DNA of 64,000 nt from Flavobacterium fluviale (GCF_003312915.1 NZ_CP030261.1:3100001-3164000), one strand, 5' to 3'. Counted from the first letter of the stretch, positions 35,149-45,938 are shown. Notes: a model not told the origin generated them from the letters alone. Numbers and translations: made by a program.

Positions 35149-38100
35149 ATGAAAAAAAAATTAAATAGATATATCTGGTTGTGTGTTTTTTTGATTTCCG
35201 TAGGAGTTAAAGCTCAAGAAACCAAACCCTTAATTCAGTCTAAACTTGAAGGAACAGTAGTCGATGCTGTTACGAAGGAGCCTGTTATTGGTGCTTCTAT
35301 TAATATAAAAGGAACTACACACGGAGTTCAAACAGATTTTGATGGTAAATTTTACTTTCAAACGGGGCAAAAATTCCCTTATACTTTAATAGTTAGTTAT
35401 TTAGGTTATAAAAAAGCAGAAGTTGTAGTCGATAAAAATGCTGTAGTTATTGAACTTACTGAAGAACAAAATCAATTATCAGAAGTTGTAGTAACTGCAC
35501 TTGGTATCTCAAAAGAAAAGAAATCTTTAGGATATACAACGCAAGCTCTTAAGAATAAAGATATTGCCGAGACAAAAGAAACCAACTTTTTGAATAGTCT
35601 TAGCGGAAAATTAGCAGGAGTTCGTATTACCAACTCTCAAGGGGATATGGGATCTTCACGTATTATTATTCGTGGGGAAACTTCTATTGCAGGAAATAAC
35701 CAGCCGTTGTTTGTAGTAGATGGAGTTCCTGTAGATAACTCTCAGTTAGGAAGTGTTGGAGGAGCGACTCGTGACTTTAAAAATGCAATTGCAGATTTGA
35801 ATCCGAATGATATTGAAACCTTAACAGTATTGAAAGGACCGAATGCTGCAGCTCTTTACGGATCACGTGCGGCGCATGGTGTTGTTTTGATCACCACTAA
35901 ATCTGGAAAAAGTCAAAAAGGATTGGGAATTACTTTAAATTCTGGAATAACGATTTCTCAAGTGGCGACACTGCCAAGCTTTCAAAATACATTCGGACAA
36001 GGATCTAACGGAAGATTTAGTTTTGTAGATGGTAAAGGAGGCGGTGTAAATGATGGTGTTGACGAAAGCTGGGGACCAAGAATGGACGGACGTCTTATTC
36101 CGCAATTTTTCTCCAACGGCGAGGCAGTTCCTTTTGTTGCACATCCTAATAATGTAAAAGACTTTTTTAATACTGGTGTTACGTACGATAATAGTATTTC
36201 TGTTGCCAGATCTGACGAAAAATCAGATTTTCGTTTAGGGGTAAATAACCAAAAACAATTGGGAACGGTTCCTAATAGTGAAGTAAACAAAACAAACTTT
36301 ACAATCAATACGAATTACCAAATCTCCAAAAACATAAAAGTTGGGGTAACGGGTAACTATATTACGACTAATGCTCCAGCCTTACCTGGTGGTCCATCTG
36401 GAAACCGTGCTGCTGGTGTAATGCTTCAGTTCCTTTGGTTTGGCCGTCAGGTAGATATCAATGAGCTGCAAAGCAATAGAGATGTTAACTGGAACAACAG
36501 CTACTACAGTAATCCGTATTGGAATGCTTATTACAATACTACCAGCCAGCAGCGTAATCGTATAATTGGTGACGTCCATTTGGATGCAAAATTGGCTGAA
36601 GGACTTAACTTTAAATTCCGTACAGGAGTTGACTACTATAACGATCGTAGAAAGTACACGATTAAATATGGTACTAATGGAACGCCTTTTGGATCTTATG
36701 CTGAAGATGCTTACACTGTAAATGAGCAAAATACAGAAGGGATTTTTACTTATACTAAAAATCTAAATGATGATTTTAGTTTAGATGCTCTTGCTGGATT
36801 CAATATTCGTAACCACAGTGATGCAAACAATTATCAAAAAGCACCGCGTTTGGCTGTACCTGATTTGTATACGCTAACAAATTCTAGAGATCCATTGACT
36901 TCTTCTAATTATTTGTCAAGATTAAGAGTTTATAGTGCTTATGCTTCTGCACAATTAGGCTATAAAAACTTTGCTTATTTAAACCTTACAGCTCGTAATG
37001 ACTGGTCATCTACATTGCCAAGTTCAAATCGTTCTTATTTCTATCCTTCTATTAATGGAAGTTTGATTTTATCTGAAGCTTTGAAACTCAAAAGCAATAC
37101 GCTGGATTTCTTAAAATTACGCGGTGGTTGGTCTGAAGTAGGTAATGATGCAGATCCTTATCAATTGGCAACAGTTTATAATTTCCAAACAGCGTTTGAT
37201 GGAAATCCAATTCAAACCTCATCACAAAGGAAATTAAATGAGAACTTGAAACCAGAAACAACACGCTCAACCGAAGTAGGTTTAGAAGCTTCTTTCTGGA
37301 AAAACAGACTGCATTTTGACGTTGCTTATTATAATACAAATAGTTTCGATCAGATTTTGGAGATTAAAACAACAGCATCAAGTGGTTACAACTCACAGTT
37401 AATCAATGCAGGTAAAATAAACAATAACGGTATAGAAATTCAATTGGATGGAAGCCCTGTTCAAACGGAAAACTTCAAATGGAATATCGGTGCCAATTAT
37501 TCTAGAAATAGAAGTAAAGTAGAAATCTTGGACTATGCAAAACAAATTCAAAACTATACAATAGGTTCATCTGGAGGTGTTGAAGTATTAGCTTCTGTAG
37601 GACAGGCTTATGGAGCGCTTTATGGAACTGCTTACCTGCGTGATGCCAGCGGAAATATCGTAGTAGGAGCAAATGGTTTACCAAAAGCTGATCCGACCAA
37701 GAAAGTTTTAGGACATTACACGCCAGATTATTTAGCAGGTGTTACAAATACATTGACTTATAAAAACCTTGAATTATCATTCCTTATTGATGCAAGTGTA
37801 GGAGGAGAAATTTTCTCTGGAACAAATAGAACGGGTACTTATACAGGAGTATTGGCTAATACGCTTCCAGGACGTGGTGCTGAAAATGGAGGATTAAGCT
37901 ACTATTTAAATGGTACTACAAAAACTTTAGTAACAGGAACTCCGCCGGCAGGGACAACGGTTTATGATGACGGAATGATCTTTAACGGAGTATATGATAA
38001 TGGAACTCCAAATACTCAAGTTATTAGTGCTCAGGAATATTACAAAGCTTCATACAACATTAGCGAAGCTTATATCTACAGCTCAACTTTTGTAAAAATG

Positions 38101-38325
38101 AGAGAAATTAAACTGGCTTATAATTTTACAAAATCATTTGCTAAAAAACTGGGATTAGAGGGAGCAAGTATTACAGCAGTTGGTCGTAACTTATTCTTTA
38201 TTTACAAAGATGCACCAAATATTGATCCTGAAACAGCTTTCAATACTGGAAATGCTCAAGGTTTGGAGAGTTTATCTTTGCCAACAACGAGAAACTTCAG
38301 TCTTAATGTTAATCTTAAATTTTAA
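35149..38325 (+). CDS. SusC/RagA-family TonB-dependent transporter 1
   Basis: Outer-membrane glycan importer of 1058 residues. It has a signal peptide (end about VKA-QE), a carboxypeptidase-regulatory-like domain (about 30-110, GTVVDAVTKEPVIGASI), a TonB plug (about 110-255, with LSEVVVTALGISKEKKSLGYTTQ and GETSIAGNNQPLFVVDGVPV) and a barrel ending in Phe (LNVNLKF). Forms a pair with the SusD-like gene 12 bases downstream. SusC proteins import oligosaccharides captured by SusD. The substrate is unknown, but the LacI-type operator shared with the mannan genes suggests a related glycan. Confidence 0.94.
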   Translation: MKKKLNRYIWLCVFLISVGVKAQETKPLIQSKLEGTVVDAVTKEPVIGASINIKGTTHGVQTDFDGKFYFQTGQKFPYTLIVSYLGYKKAEVVVDKNAVVIELTEEQNQLSEVVVTALGISKEKKSLGYTTQALKNKDIAETKETNFLNSLSGKLAGVRITNSQGDMGSSRIIIRGETSIAGNNQPLFVVDGVPVDNSQLGSVGGATRDFKNAIADLNPNDIETLTVLKGPNAAALYGSRAAHGVVLITTKSGKSQKGLGITLNSGITISQVATLPSFQNTFGQGSNGRFSFVDGKGGGVNDGVDESWGPRMDGRLIPQFFSNGEAVPFVAHPNNVKDFFNTGVTYDNSISVARSDEKSDFRLGVNNQKQLGTVPNSEVNKTNFTINTNYQISKNIKVGVTGNYITTNAPALPGGPSGNRAAGVMLQFLWFGRQVDINELQSNRDVNWNNSYYSNPYWNAYYNTTSQQRNRIIGDVHLDAKLAEGLNFKFRTGVDYYNDRRKYTIKYGTNGTPFGSYAEDAYTVNEQNTEGIFTYTKNLNDDFSLDALAGFNIRNHSDANNYQKAPRLAVPDLYTLTNSRDPLTSSNYLSRLRVYSAYASAQLGYKNFAYLNLTARNDWSSTLPSSNRSYFYPSINGSLILSEALKLKSNTLDFLKLRGGWSEVGNDADPYQLATVYNFQTAFDGNPIQTSSQRKLNENLKPETTRSTEVGLEASFWKNRLHFDVAYYNTNSFDQILEIKTTASSGYNSQLINAGKINNNGIEIQLDGSPVQTENFKWNIGANYSRNRSKVEILDYAKQIQNYTIGSSGGVEVLASVGQAYGALYGTAYLRDASGNIVVGANGLPKADPTKKVLGHYTPDYLAGVTNTLTYKNLELSFLIDASVGGEIFSGTNRTGTYTGVLANTLPGRGAENGGLSYYLNGTTKTLVTGTPPAGTTVYDDGMIFNGVYDNGTPNTQVISAQEYYKASYNISEAYIYSSTFVKMREIKLAYNFTKSFAKKLGLEGASITAVGRNLFFIYKDAPNIDPETAFNTGNAQGLESLSLPTTRNFSLNVNLKF

Positions 38326-38337
38326 AAACACGAAATC

Positions 38338-39762
38338 ATGTTAAAAAAACTATCATATATAACTCTATTTGCATTGACATTGACCTCGTGCAGTGATACA
38401 TTGGATGATATTAATAAAAATCCAAATGCAACTGAAACACCATTAGCACCTTATCTGCTAACAGGAACTTTAAAACAAGGAGCCGACTTATACTGGGGTT
38501 CAACCAATAACTTTGATTCATCTTTACTATTTGTGCAGCATTGGGCTAAAATCCAATATACTGAGCCAGACAGATATGATGTTTCGAATACTTCATTCAC
38601 TTCTTTATGGAATACAGGTTACGCAACCTTGATTACAGATTTGAATACGATTATTAATTTTCCAGATGCTCAGGCAAATTCAAATTATAAAGGAATTGCA
38701 TTAACGCTGCGTTCATGGACATTTTTATTGCTGACAGATGCTTACGGAAGTATTCCTTACAAAGAAGCAGGTCAAAAAGTAACGCCGGCATATGATACTC
38801 AAAAAGATGTCTATACAGGTCTTTTGGCAGATTTGAAACAAGCTCAGACTTTATTAAATGCATCAAGCGGTACTGTAACTGGTGATTTGGTTTATAAAGG
38901 TGATATCGCTAAATGGAAAAAACTGGTAAATTCACTTCGTCTTCGTATAGCGCTGCGAATTTCTGACAGAGAACCAGATTTAGCTAAACAGGCTGCTATA
39001 GAAGCAACAGCCGACGCAGCAGGAGTTTTAAGCAGTAATAATGATACATTTAAGTTTACTTATATTAGTTCGCCTCAGCAAAATCCAGCTTCAGCTTGGT
39101 TTGAAACACGTGATGATTACCGTATTTCTAAAACAATGGTTGATCAGTTAACTGTATTATCAGATCCGCGTTTACCAGTTTATGCACAGCTTCCATCAGA
39201 TGCGAGTGTTGGTAAATACGTTGGAGGTGCTAATGGTTTATCTAACAGTGATGCTAATAGTCAAGGTTTTGCAAAAACATCAAAACCAGGAACTTATTTC
39301 CTAACTTCAACATCGCCAGCTGTTATTGCTTCTTATTCTGAAACATTATTTAATCTTGCAGAAGCAGCAGCCCGCGGTTATATTGCAGGTGATTCAGAGC
39401 AGTTATATAAAAATGCAATTACAGCATCATTCAATCAATTTGGTATTACCGATGCGGCGGTTATTACGAATTACCTAAATCAGGCATCAGTAAAATACGA
39501 TGCATCAAATTATGCTAAATCAATTGGTACGCAGAAATGGATTGCCTTTTTCGGACAAGGTCTTGATGCCTTTACAGAGTGGAGAAGGCTCGATTACCCT
39601 GTCTTAACTGCTGGCCCTGCTACGGTTTTAGATGGCAAAATTCCGTCTCGTTTCTTTTACCCAGGAACAGAGCAGTCTTTAAACGGAAATAGTTACCAAG
39701 CGGCAATTGCTGTTCAAGGAAAAGATTTACTTACAACAAAACTTTGGTTTGATGTAAAGTAA
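38338..39762 (+). CDS. SusD-like glycan-binding lipoprotein 1
   Basis: Surface lipoprotein of 474 residues, lipobox ending TLTSC (C18), then DTLDDINKNPNATETP, the opening typical of the SusD-like 2 group. Tetratricopeptide-like helices follow, and the C-terminus carries WIAFFGQGLDAFTEWRR. Partner of SusC 1, acting as the lid that captures glycans. A strong terminator after the gene ends the two-gene unit. Confidence 0.92.
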   Translation: MLKKLSYITLFALTLTSCSDTLDDINKNPNATETPLAPYLLTGTLKQGADLYWGSTNNFDSSLLFVQHWAKIQYTEPDRYDVSNTSFTSLWNTGYATLITDLNTIINFPDAQANSNYKGIALTLRSWTFLLLTDAYGSIPYKEAGQKVTPAYDTQKDVYTGLLADLKQAQTLLNASSGTVTGDLVYKGDIAKWKKLVNSLRLRIALRISDREPDLAKQAAIEATADAAGVLSSNNDTFKFTYISSPQQNPASAWFETRDDYRISKTMVDQLTVLSDPRLPVYAQLPSDASVGKYVGGANGLSNSDANSQGFAKTSKPGTYFLTSTSPAVIASYSETLFNLAEAAARGYIAGDSEQLYKNAITASFNQFGITDAAVITNYLNQASVKYDASNYAKSIGTQKWIAFFGQGLDAFTEWRRLDYPVLTAGPATVLDGKIPSRFFYPGTEQSLNGNSYQAAIAVQGKDLLTTKLWFDVK

Positions 39763-39790
39763 TCAGAAACTCGAAATTATATAATAAATG

Positions 39791-39822
39791 CCCTGTACCA
39801 GCTTATTGGTACAGGGTTTTTT
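39791..39822 (+). terminator. Strong terminator after SusC/D unit 1
   Basis: Perfect 10-base stem CCCTGTACCA/TGGTACAGGG, loop GCTTAT, six T. Confidence 0.92.
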
Positions 39823-39986
39823 ATTTAAAACTGTCCGAAAAATAATTTTACAAATGAAAACTGATTCTAGCAGACAAGCATTAAACTGGTCGATAAAAAA
39901 ATATTTTTAAAGTTTTAGAAGCTAGTTAATAATTATTGACCGATTAAATTTTAGAATCTTAAAAAATGAAATAAAAAAAGACAGTT

Positions 39987-40019
39987 TTTGATTACATATG
40001 AATGGATTGCTTAAATTTG
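39987..40019 (+). promoter_or_regulatory. Possible promoter of the YheT-like gene
   Basis: TTTG (39987-39990), 21 bases, TAAATTTG (40012-40019). The -7 box is a full match; the spacing is 2 longer than usual. 26 bases before the ATG. Confidence 0.45.
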
Positions 40020-40045
40020 TATAAAGCACCAAAAACTTTCTTATC

Positions 40046-41005
40046 ATGCCAGTAATTGAACAATCAGAATATAATTTCCCTTCGATTATGCATAGGAACA
40101 AGCATATTTCTACCATTTATGCTGCTTTGTTTAAAAAGTTTGAAGTTCCAGGATATACGAGAGAAAAACATGAGTTGAACGACGGGGATTTTATCAATAT
40201 TGATTTTATTATTAATGACCCCAAAAAAGCGGTAATTTTATGTCATGGCTTAGAAGGCGATTCGCGCAGGACTTACAACAATAGCTGCGCAGCTTACTTT
40301 CAGCAGCAAGATTTTTCAGTTTTTGCTTGGAATAATCGTACTTGCGGCGGCGAAATGAACCGGCTTCCAAGACTTTATCATCATGGTGCAGTTGATGATC
40401 TGGACGAGGTAGTTCAATTTGTTCTCAGAAAAGGATTCGAAGAAGTCTATTTGATTGGATACTCAATGGGCGGTGTGCAGCTTTTAAATTATTTTGGATG
40501 GACAAAAATAGATGAACGCGTAAAGGCAGGAGTTTCTATCTCAGTTCCTACACATATTGCAACAAGCGCAGCTGTACTTAAACAAGGTTTTAACAGGGTT
40601 TATCTAAAAAATTTTACAATTGATATTAAAAGAAAATTGAAACACAAAGCAGCGCAGTTTCCTGATTTCATTAATAGTGATCAAATAGATAGAATTACCT
40701 CTTTTGATGAAGTAGATCACTATTTTACGGCACCGCTTCATGGCTATGCCAGTCGCGAGGAATACTATGAGCAGGTTTCTCCCGAATTTTCTCTTCAAAA
40801 TATCACTACTCCAGTTTTAATTATTAATTCTCTCGACGACCCTTTTTTAGGCGAGAGATGTTATCCGAGGGCTATAGCGCAGGATAGTGCCTATGTCTAT
40901 CTCGAAACTCCAAGGTATGGAGGTCATTGTGCTTTTCCACTTAAAAATTCAACGTATTCCTATGCAGAGAAAAGAGCTTACGAGTTTTTTAAGTCCTATA
41001 AATAA
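40046..41005 (+). CDS. Alpha/beta hydrolase, YheT-like
   Basis: Cytosolic hydrolase of 319 residues, alpha/beta fold, of the YheT/UPF0017 type. The segment LCHGLEGDSRRTYNNS gives the oxyanion region, WNNRTCGGEMN is typical of this family, the nucleophile elbow is GYSMGG, and the acid and His are in NSLDDPFLG and GGHCAFP. Predicted esterase or lipase. It has its own promoter and lacks a signal peptide, so it is probably not part of glycan breakdown but simply lies between the two blocks. Confidence 0.9.
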   Translation: MPVIEQSEYNFPSIMHRNKHISTIYAALFKKFEVPGYTREKHELNDGDFINIDFIINDPKKAVILCHGLEGDSRRTYNNSCAAYFQQQDFSVFAWNNRTCGGEMNRLPRLYHHGAVDDLDEVVQFVLRKGFEEVYLIGYSMGGVQLLNYFGWTKIDERVKAGVSISVPTHIATSAAVLKQGFNRVYLKNFTIDIKRKLKHKAAQFPDFINSDQIDRITSFDEVDHYFTAPLHGYASREEYYEQVSPEFSLQNITTPVLIINSLDDPFLGERCYPRAIAQDSAYVYLETPRYGGHCAFPLKNSTYSYAEKRAYEFFKSYK

Positions 41006-41333
41006 TCTGTAGAGGAGATCTTAGTTATACAAACTTTGATGTTTACTTTTTATTTTCTCATTGTAGAGAATTCTGATTGCGATATGAAAAAACTTTTTTG
41101 AAAATTGCTGCTGTAAAGCGATGGAGAAAATAGGATTTTATATCATGCAAATTTTAATTTAAGTGAAAGATGTGGTGAAAAAAATCACTAAAAATGCAGT
41201 AATTGACTTAGTGCAAAAATAAATATTCTGCTATAGGAAGGTCAGAAATGGCGGGAGTTCTTCTAAATATTCCTTCAATTTAAGAACACTTTTAAAGTAA
41301 AAAACACAAAATAAATCAACATTTTGATAAATA
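41006..41333. other. Gene-free stretch before the GH31 unit
   Basis: About 330 AT-rich bases without ORF, hairpin terminator or repeat that I can support. Confidence 0.45.
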
Positions 41334-41357
41334 TACTAAAACGTTTTAGTAGTTTTG
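41334..41357 (+). promoter_or_regulatory. LacI-type operator (copy 2) overlapping a -7 box
   Basis: Perfect 18-base palindrome TACTAAAACGTTTTAGTA (41334-41351). Its last two bases begin the -7 box TAGTTTTG (41350-41357), so a bound repressor would block the promoter. No TTG is at exactly N19. The promoter position excludes the upstream TTG at 41355 as a translation start. Confidence 0.8.
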
Positions 41358-41408
41358 TTATTGTTGATTTATAATAGTTTACTAACATTTCAATTACTAA
41401 CTAACCAC

Positions 41409-43574
41409 ATGAATTTTAAAACCACCTTAATTTCCGTTCTCTTTATTACGCTTTCTATACCTATCAATGCACAAGAAGTTCCATTACAAAAAACTTCGCT
41501 TGTGGGGAATCGAATTGTTGAATTTATTCCAAAAGGGTTTGATAAAAGCAAAACACCTTCCTTGATACTTGCTTCAGAACCAAAATCAAAAGGCAAAGTA
41601 CCATTAGATTGGACTTTAATTCCTGAATTTAGATTTCAAAATAATAAGGCAGGTGCCGTTTTAAATCTTCAGGGAAATATAAGTCTGTATGGAGGAGGGG
41701 AAGTTACAGGACCGCTTTTACGCAACGGACAATCGATAAAATTATGGAATACCGATACAGGTGCTTATAGTGTTGAAGGCGGAAAAAGATTGTATCAAAC
41801 GCATCCTTGGGTTATGGGGGTTCGACCAGACGGCTCTGCTTTCGGAATTATATTTGACAGTACTTGGAAAGCAGAATTAATTACAAATTCAGATCAGATT
41901 ATTTACAACTCTGAAGGTGCTTTATTTAGAGTTTACCTTATTGATAGAGAGTCTCCGCAGGAAGTTATAAAAGGACTTTCAGAATTAACAGGAACAATCA
42001 AACTGCCTCCACGCTGGGCTTTGGGCTACCATCAATGCCGATTTTCTTATGATAGTGAAAAACGTGTTATGGAAATTGCCGATACTTTTAGAGAAAAGAA
42101 AATTCCATGTGACGTCATTTGGATGGATATAGATTACATGCAGGGTTATCGAGTTTTTACTTTTGACAGCATTAGATTCTCCAATCCTAAAAGATTAAAT
42201 GACAATTTACATAAAAAGGGTTTTCGTGCTGTATACATGATTGATCCTGGAGTAAAAGTCGATAAAGATTATGATGTCTACCAATCAGGCTCGCAGAATG
42301 GTGTCTGGGTAATGAAAAATAATGGAGAAGAGTATCACGGAAAAGTATGGCCGGGAGATTGTGTTTTTCCTGATTTTACAGATCCTAAAACTCGAAATTG
42401 GTGGGGCGGACTTTATAAAGATTTTTTAAATACTGGAATTGATGGGGTTTGGAACGACATGAACGAACCTGCTGTAAACGATAATGATTTTCCAGAAGAC
42501 AAACGCCTCGGAACAATGCCTTACGATACACCGCACAAAGGCGGAGGAAACCTGCCTCAAGGCCCGCATTTACTGTATCACAATGCATATGGACGTTTAA
42601 TGGTTGAAGCATCTTATAATGGAATTTTAAAAACAAATCCAGACAAAAGGCCTTTTCTTCTTACACGGTCAAATTTATTAGGAGGACAGCGTTACGCAGC
42701 GACTTGGACAGGTGATAATTATGCAGGCTGGGATCATTTAAAACTTTCTGTACCAATGTCTCTTACTTTAGGGCTATCAGGTCAGCCTTTTAATGGACCG
42801 GATATTGGAGGTTTCTTAGGAAATACAGATGGCGATTTATGGGCAAACTGGTTGAGTTTTGGTGCTTTTATGCCTTTCGCACGCGGACATGCCTGCGCAG
42901 GAACAAATGATAAAGAACCTTGGGCTTATGGTGCAGCAATCGAAAAAACTTCTCGTATTGCTCTAGAACGTCGTTATCGTTTACTGCCGTATTTGTACAC
43001 GCTTTTTTATGAATCTTCTAAAACTGGACTACCTGTAATGGCTCCTGTATTTTTTGCGGATAGTAAAAATTCAAGTTTAAGAGATGAAGAACAAGCGTTT
43101 TTGTTAGGAGAAAATCTTTTGGTTGTTCCTTCATTTGCAAAAAAGCCTAAACTTCCTTCTGGCATTTGGGAAGAATTAAATCTTATTGAGGGGGAACAAA
43201 ACGATAAATATCAGGCAAAACTGAAAATAAAAGGCGGATCCATTATTCCTGCTGGTAAAGTAATACAAAACGCAGGAGAGAATTCTTTTGACCCGTTAAG
43301 TCTTTATGTTTGTCTTAATGAAAAAAATACTGCAAAAGGAGAATTATATCTGGACGCGGGAGACGGATTTGGATTTGAAAAAGGAGATTACGCTTTAGTC
43401 ACTTTTGCCGCTGAAAGAAAAAATGATACAGTTTTAGTAAAAGTAGCTAAAACAGAAGGAAAAAGAAACAGCAGCGCCGAAATTCAAAAAATAAATGTCA
43501 ATTTGTTATTGAATGGTAAAATATATATTGGTTCTGGAACTCTTAAAAAAGGAATTACAGTTACTTTAAAATAA
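41409..43574 (+). CDS. Glycoside hydrolase family 31 enzyme
   Basis: Secreted GH31 enzyme of 721 residues from the chosen ATG. Signal peptide MNFKTTLISVLFITLSIPINA. An in-frame TTG at 41355 is rejected because it lies inside the promoter. An N-terminal beta-sandwich precedes the barrel (IWMDIDYMQGYRVFTFD), with nucleophile D350 in WNDMNEP and the acid/base Asp in TWTGDN. Most GH31 members are alpha-glucosidases or alpha-xylosidases. Glucosylated high-mannose glycans would give it a place beside the GH92 gene, an inference. The next gene starts 6 bases after the stop. Confidence 0.93.
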   Translation: MNFKTTLISVLFITLSIPINAQEVPLQKTSLVGNRIVEFIPKGFDKSKTPSLILASEPKSKGKVPLDWTLIPEFRFQNNKAGAVLNLQGNISLYGGGEVTGPLLRNGQSIKLWNTDTGAYSVEGGKRLYQTHPWVMGVRPDGSAFGIIFDSTWKAELITNSDQIIYNSEGALFRVYLIDRESPQEVIKGLSELTGTIKLPPRWALGYHQCRFSYDSEKRVMEIADTFREKKIPCDVIWMDIDYMQGYRVFTFDSIRFSNPKRLNDNLHKKGFRAVYMIDPGVKVDKDYDVYQSGSQNGVWVMKNNGEEYHGKVWPGDCVFPDFTDPKTRNWWGGLYKDFLNTGIDGVWNDMNEPAVNDNDFPEDKRLGTMPYDTPHKGGGNLPQGPHLLYHNAYGRLMVEASYNGILKTNPDKRPFLLTRSNLLGGQRYAATWTGDNYAGWDHLKLSVPMSLTLGLSGQPFNGPDIGGFLGNTDGDLWANWLSFGAFMPFARGHACAGTNDKEPWAYGAAIEKTSRIALERRYRLLPYLYTLFYESSKTGLPVMAPVFFADSKNSSLRDEEQAFLLGENLLVVPSFAKKPKLPSGIWEELNLIEGEQNDKYQAKLKIKGGSIIPAGKVIQNAGENSFDPLSLYVCLNEKNTAKGELYLDAGDGFGFEKGDYALVTFAAERKNDTVLVKVAKTEGKRNSSAEIQKINVNLLLNGKIYIGSGTLKKGITVTLK

Positions 43575-43580
43575 TTGATC

Positions 43581-45938
43581 ATGAAAAATATCTTAGTAAA
43601 ATGCTGTTTTACAGCTGTTATCTCTTTAATGAGTAACGCAGTTTTGAGCCAGCAGTCAAATAAAAAGTTGTCTGATTATGTAAGTCCAAATATTGGAACG
43701 GCACACAGCCGCTGGTTTTTTTATACACCCGCAGCAATGCCATTTGGGCTTGCAAAACTAGGGCCATCAACAAATGCGCATTTAGGAAACGAACAAGGCT
43801 GGGAAGCCACTGGCTATGATGATAGAGATACTTCTATTGAAGGTTTTGCTTGTCTGCATGAATTTCAAGTAGGAGGCATTGTCTTAGCGCCTTCAGTAGG
43901 TAAAGTACAGACCATTCCTGGAAAACTTGAAAATCCCGATGAAGGATATAGATCTAGATTTGATCGAAAAGACGAAAACGCCACATCTGGATATTATTCG
44001 GTACTGCTCAAAGATTATAATATTAAGGCAGAGCTTACTGCGACAAAAAGAGTTGGTTTTCAACGTTATACTTTTCCTAAATCCTCTCAATCCAATATTA
44101 TTTTTGATATTGGCAACAGACAAGGTGAGAGCGGAGCAGTTAAAGAATCAAAAGTTCAAATTACGAACGACGGTAGAATAGAAGGTTACGTAATCACAAT
44201 ACCAGAATATGTAAAAAAATATCAGGCAGGTGCCGAAGTGGCAATGTATTTTTCAGCCGTTTTAGATAAAAAGCCAGCCGCTTTTGGAGTATTCAATAAA
44301 AAAGAAACCAAAGCAGGCGATAAAGAAACCACTGGAGAAGGTTCTGGAATTTATTTAACGTTCGATACGAAAGAAAATGAAATGATTACGGTTAAAATTG
44401 GGTTGTCGTATACTTCTATTGCAAATGCCAGATTGAATCTGGATACAGAAGCAAAAAAGTTAAATTTTGATAGTGCAAGGAAACAAAGCCTGAACGTTTG
44501 GAACGATTATCTTGGCAGAATAACGGTTGAAGGAAAAAATGAAAATGATAAAATTAAATTCTATACAGGTTTATACCACGCTTTATTAGGCCGCGGATTA
44601 GGAAGCGATGTAAACGGCGCTTATCCTATGAATAATGGAAAAGCAGGTCAAATTCCGTTAGATTCAAAAGGCCAGCCTAAACACAACTATTATAATACAG
44701 ATGCCATTTGGGGCGGTTTCTGGAATCTAACACAGCTTTGGGCATTGGCTTATCCAGAATATTATGCAGACTGGGTTCAAGGTCAATTACTGGTTTATAA
44801 AGATGCAGGATGGCTTGGAGATGGTATTGCAAACAGCAAATATGTATCTGGTGTTGGAACAAACTTTACTGGACTTGCCATTGCATCGGCATATAATGCA
44901 GGGATTCGAAATTTTGATATTGAAAAAGGTTACGAAGCGGCTTTAAAAAATGAATTGGAATGGAAAGACAGAATTGAGGGAGCAGGAAAAATGGACGTGA
45001 AGCAATTTGTAAACTTAGGCTATTCCCCTTTTTTAGATAATATGGAATATAAAACAAATACAGAAGGTTCTGGATTTTCTGCATCTCATACTCTGGAGTA
45101 TTCCTATAGTGCGTATGCCGTAGCGCAATTTGCAAAAGCATTAGGAAAAACTAAAGATTACGAAAAACTCATCAATCTGGCAGACGGATGGAAATTGCTT
45201 TATGATAAAGAAACAGGTTTTATAAGACCCAAATACGCTGATGGAAAATTTATAAAAGATTTTAATCCATCAGAACCATGGCGAGGATTTCAAGAGGGAA
45301 ATGCCTGGCAGTATACGTTTTATGTTCCTCATAATGTAACAGAATTAGTGGCGACTTTAGGAAAAGATACTTTTAATGACCGATTGAATGATATTTTTAC
45401 GAAATCTCAAAAAAATGTTTTTGGAGGAGGAACAAAAATAGATGCTTTTGCAGGATTATCTGGATTTTATAACCATGGAAATCAGCCTAATTTACATATT
45501 TCATGGCTTTTTAATTTTTCGGGAAAACCGTATCTTACACAAAAATGGGTTCATGCAATTTGTGACGAATTTTATGGAACCGAAGGAATACATGGCTATG
45601 GCTACGGTCAGGACGAAGATCAAGGTCAATTAGGCGCTTGGTATGTAATGTCATCTATTGGATTGTTTGATGTTAAGGGGCTGACAGATATTAATCCCTC
45701 ATTCCAGATAGGAAGTCCATTATTTGATAAAATTACCATTAAGCAATCTGACAAAGACAAAAATAAAGTCTTCGTGATTGATGTGAAAAACAATTCTAAA
45801 ACCAATGTATATCTTCAAGAAGTAAAACTGAACGATGATAATTTAAAACAGCTTTCAATCGAACTAGCCGCCATTAGAAAGGGAGGTATTTTAAATATGA
45901 AAGTAGATGCCAAACCCGCAAATACATGGTCTAATTAA
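43581..45938 (+). CDS. GH92 alpha-mannosidase 1
   Basis: Secreted GH92 enzyme (786 residues from ATG 43581; an in-frame TTG two codons earlier is less likely). Signal peptide ends about VLS-QQ. The N-terminal beta-sandwich starts with YVSPNIGTAHSRWFFYTPAAMPFG. The catalytic (alpha/alpha)6 part has AIWGGFWNLTQLWALAYPEY and GQDEDQGQLGAWYVMSSIGL, with the acidic cluster typical for this calcium-dependent exo-alpha-mannosidase family. The QDEDQGQLG form differs from the DEDNGQTS form of the second copy, so the linkage preference may differ. Second gene of the GH31-GH92-GH43 unit. Confidence 0.93.
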   Translation: MKNILVKCCFTAVISLMSNAVLSQQSNKKLSDYVSPNIGTAHSRWFFYTPAAMPFGLAKLGPSTNAHLGNEQGWEATGYDDRDTSIEGFACLHEFQVGGIVLAPSVGKVQTIPGKLENPDEGYRSRFDRKDENATSGYYSVLLKDYNIKAELTATKRVGFQRYTFPKSSQSNIIFDIGNRQGESGAVKESKVQITNDGRIEGYVITIPEYVKKYQAGAEVAMYFSAVLDKKPAAFGVFNKKETKAGDKETTGEGSGIYLTFDTKENEMITVKIGLSYTSIANARLNLDTEAKKLNFDSARKQSLNVWNDYLGRITVEGKNENDKIKFYTGLYHALLGRGLGSDVNGAYPMNNGKAGQIPLDSKGQPKHNYYNTDAIWGGFWNLTQLWALAYPEYYADWVQGQLLVYKDAGWLGDGIANSKYVSGVGTNFTGLAIASAYNAGIRNFDIEKGYEAALKNELEWKDRIEGAGKMDVKQFVNLGYSPFLDNMEYKTNTEGSGFSASHTLEYSYSAYAVAQFAKALGKTKDYEKLINLADGWKLLYDKETGFIRPKYADGKFIKDFNPSEPWRGFQEGNAWQYTFYVPHNVTELVATLGKDTFNDRLNDIFTKSQKNVFGGGTKIDAFAGLSGFYNHGNQPNLHISWLFNFSGKPYLTQKWVHAICDEFYGTEGIHGYGYGQDEDQGQLGAWYVMSSIGLFDVKGLTDINPSFQIGSPLFDKITIKQSDKDKNKVFVIDVKNNSKTNVYLQEVKLNDDNLKQLSIELAAIRKGGILNMKVDAKPANTWSN

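Noticed and set aside
35935..36729. Open frames antisense to SusC 1 (up to 115 codons)
   Set aside because: They are shadows of the SusC coding frame, with no recognisable domains and no promoter of their own.
41355..41408. Upstream in-frame TTG start for the GH31 gene
   Set aside because: It lies inside the -7 box TAGTTTTG, and the ATG at 41409 directly begins a good signal peptide.
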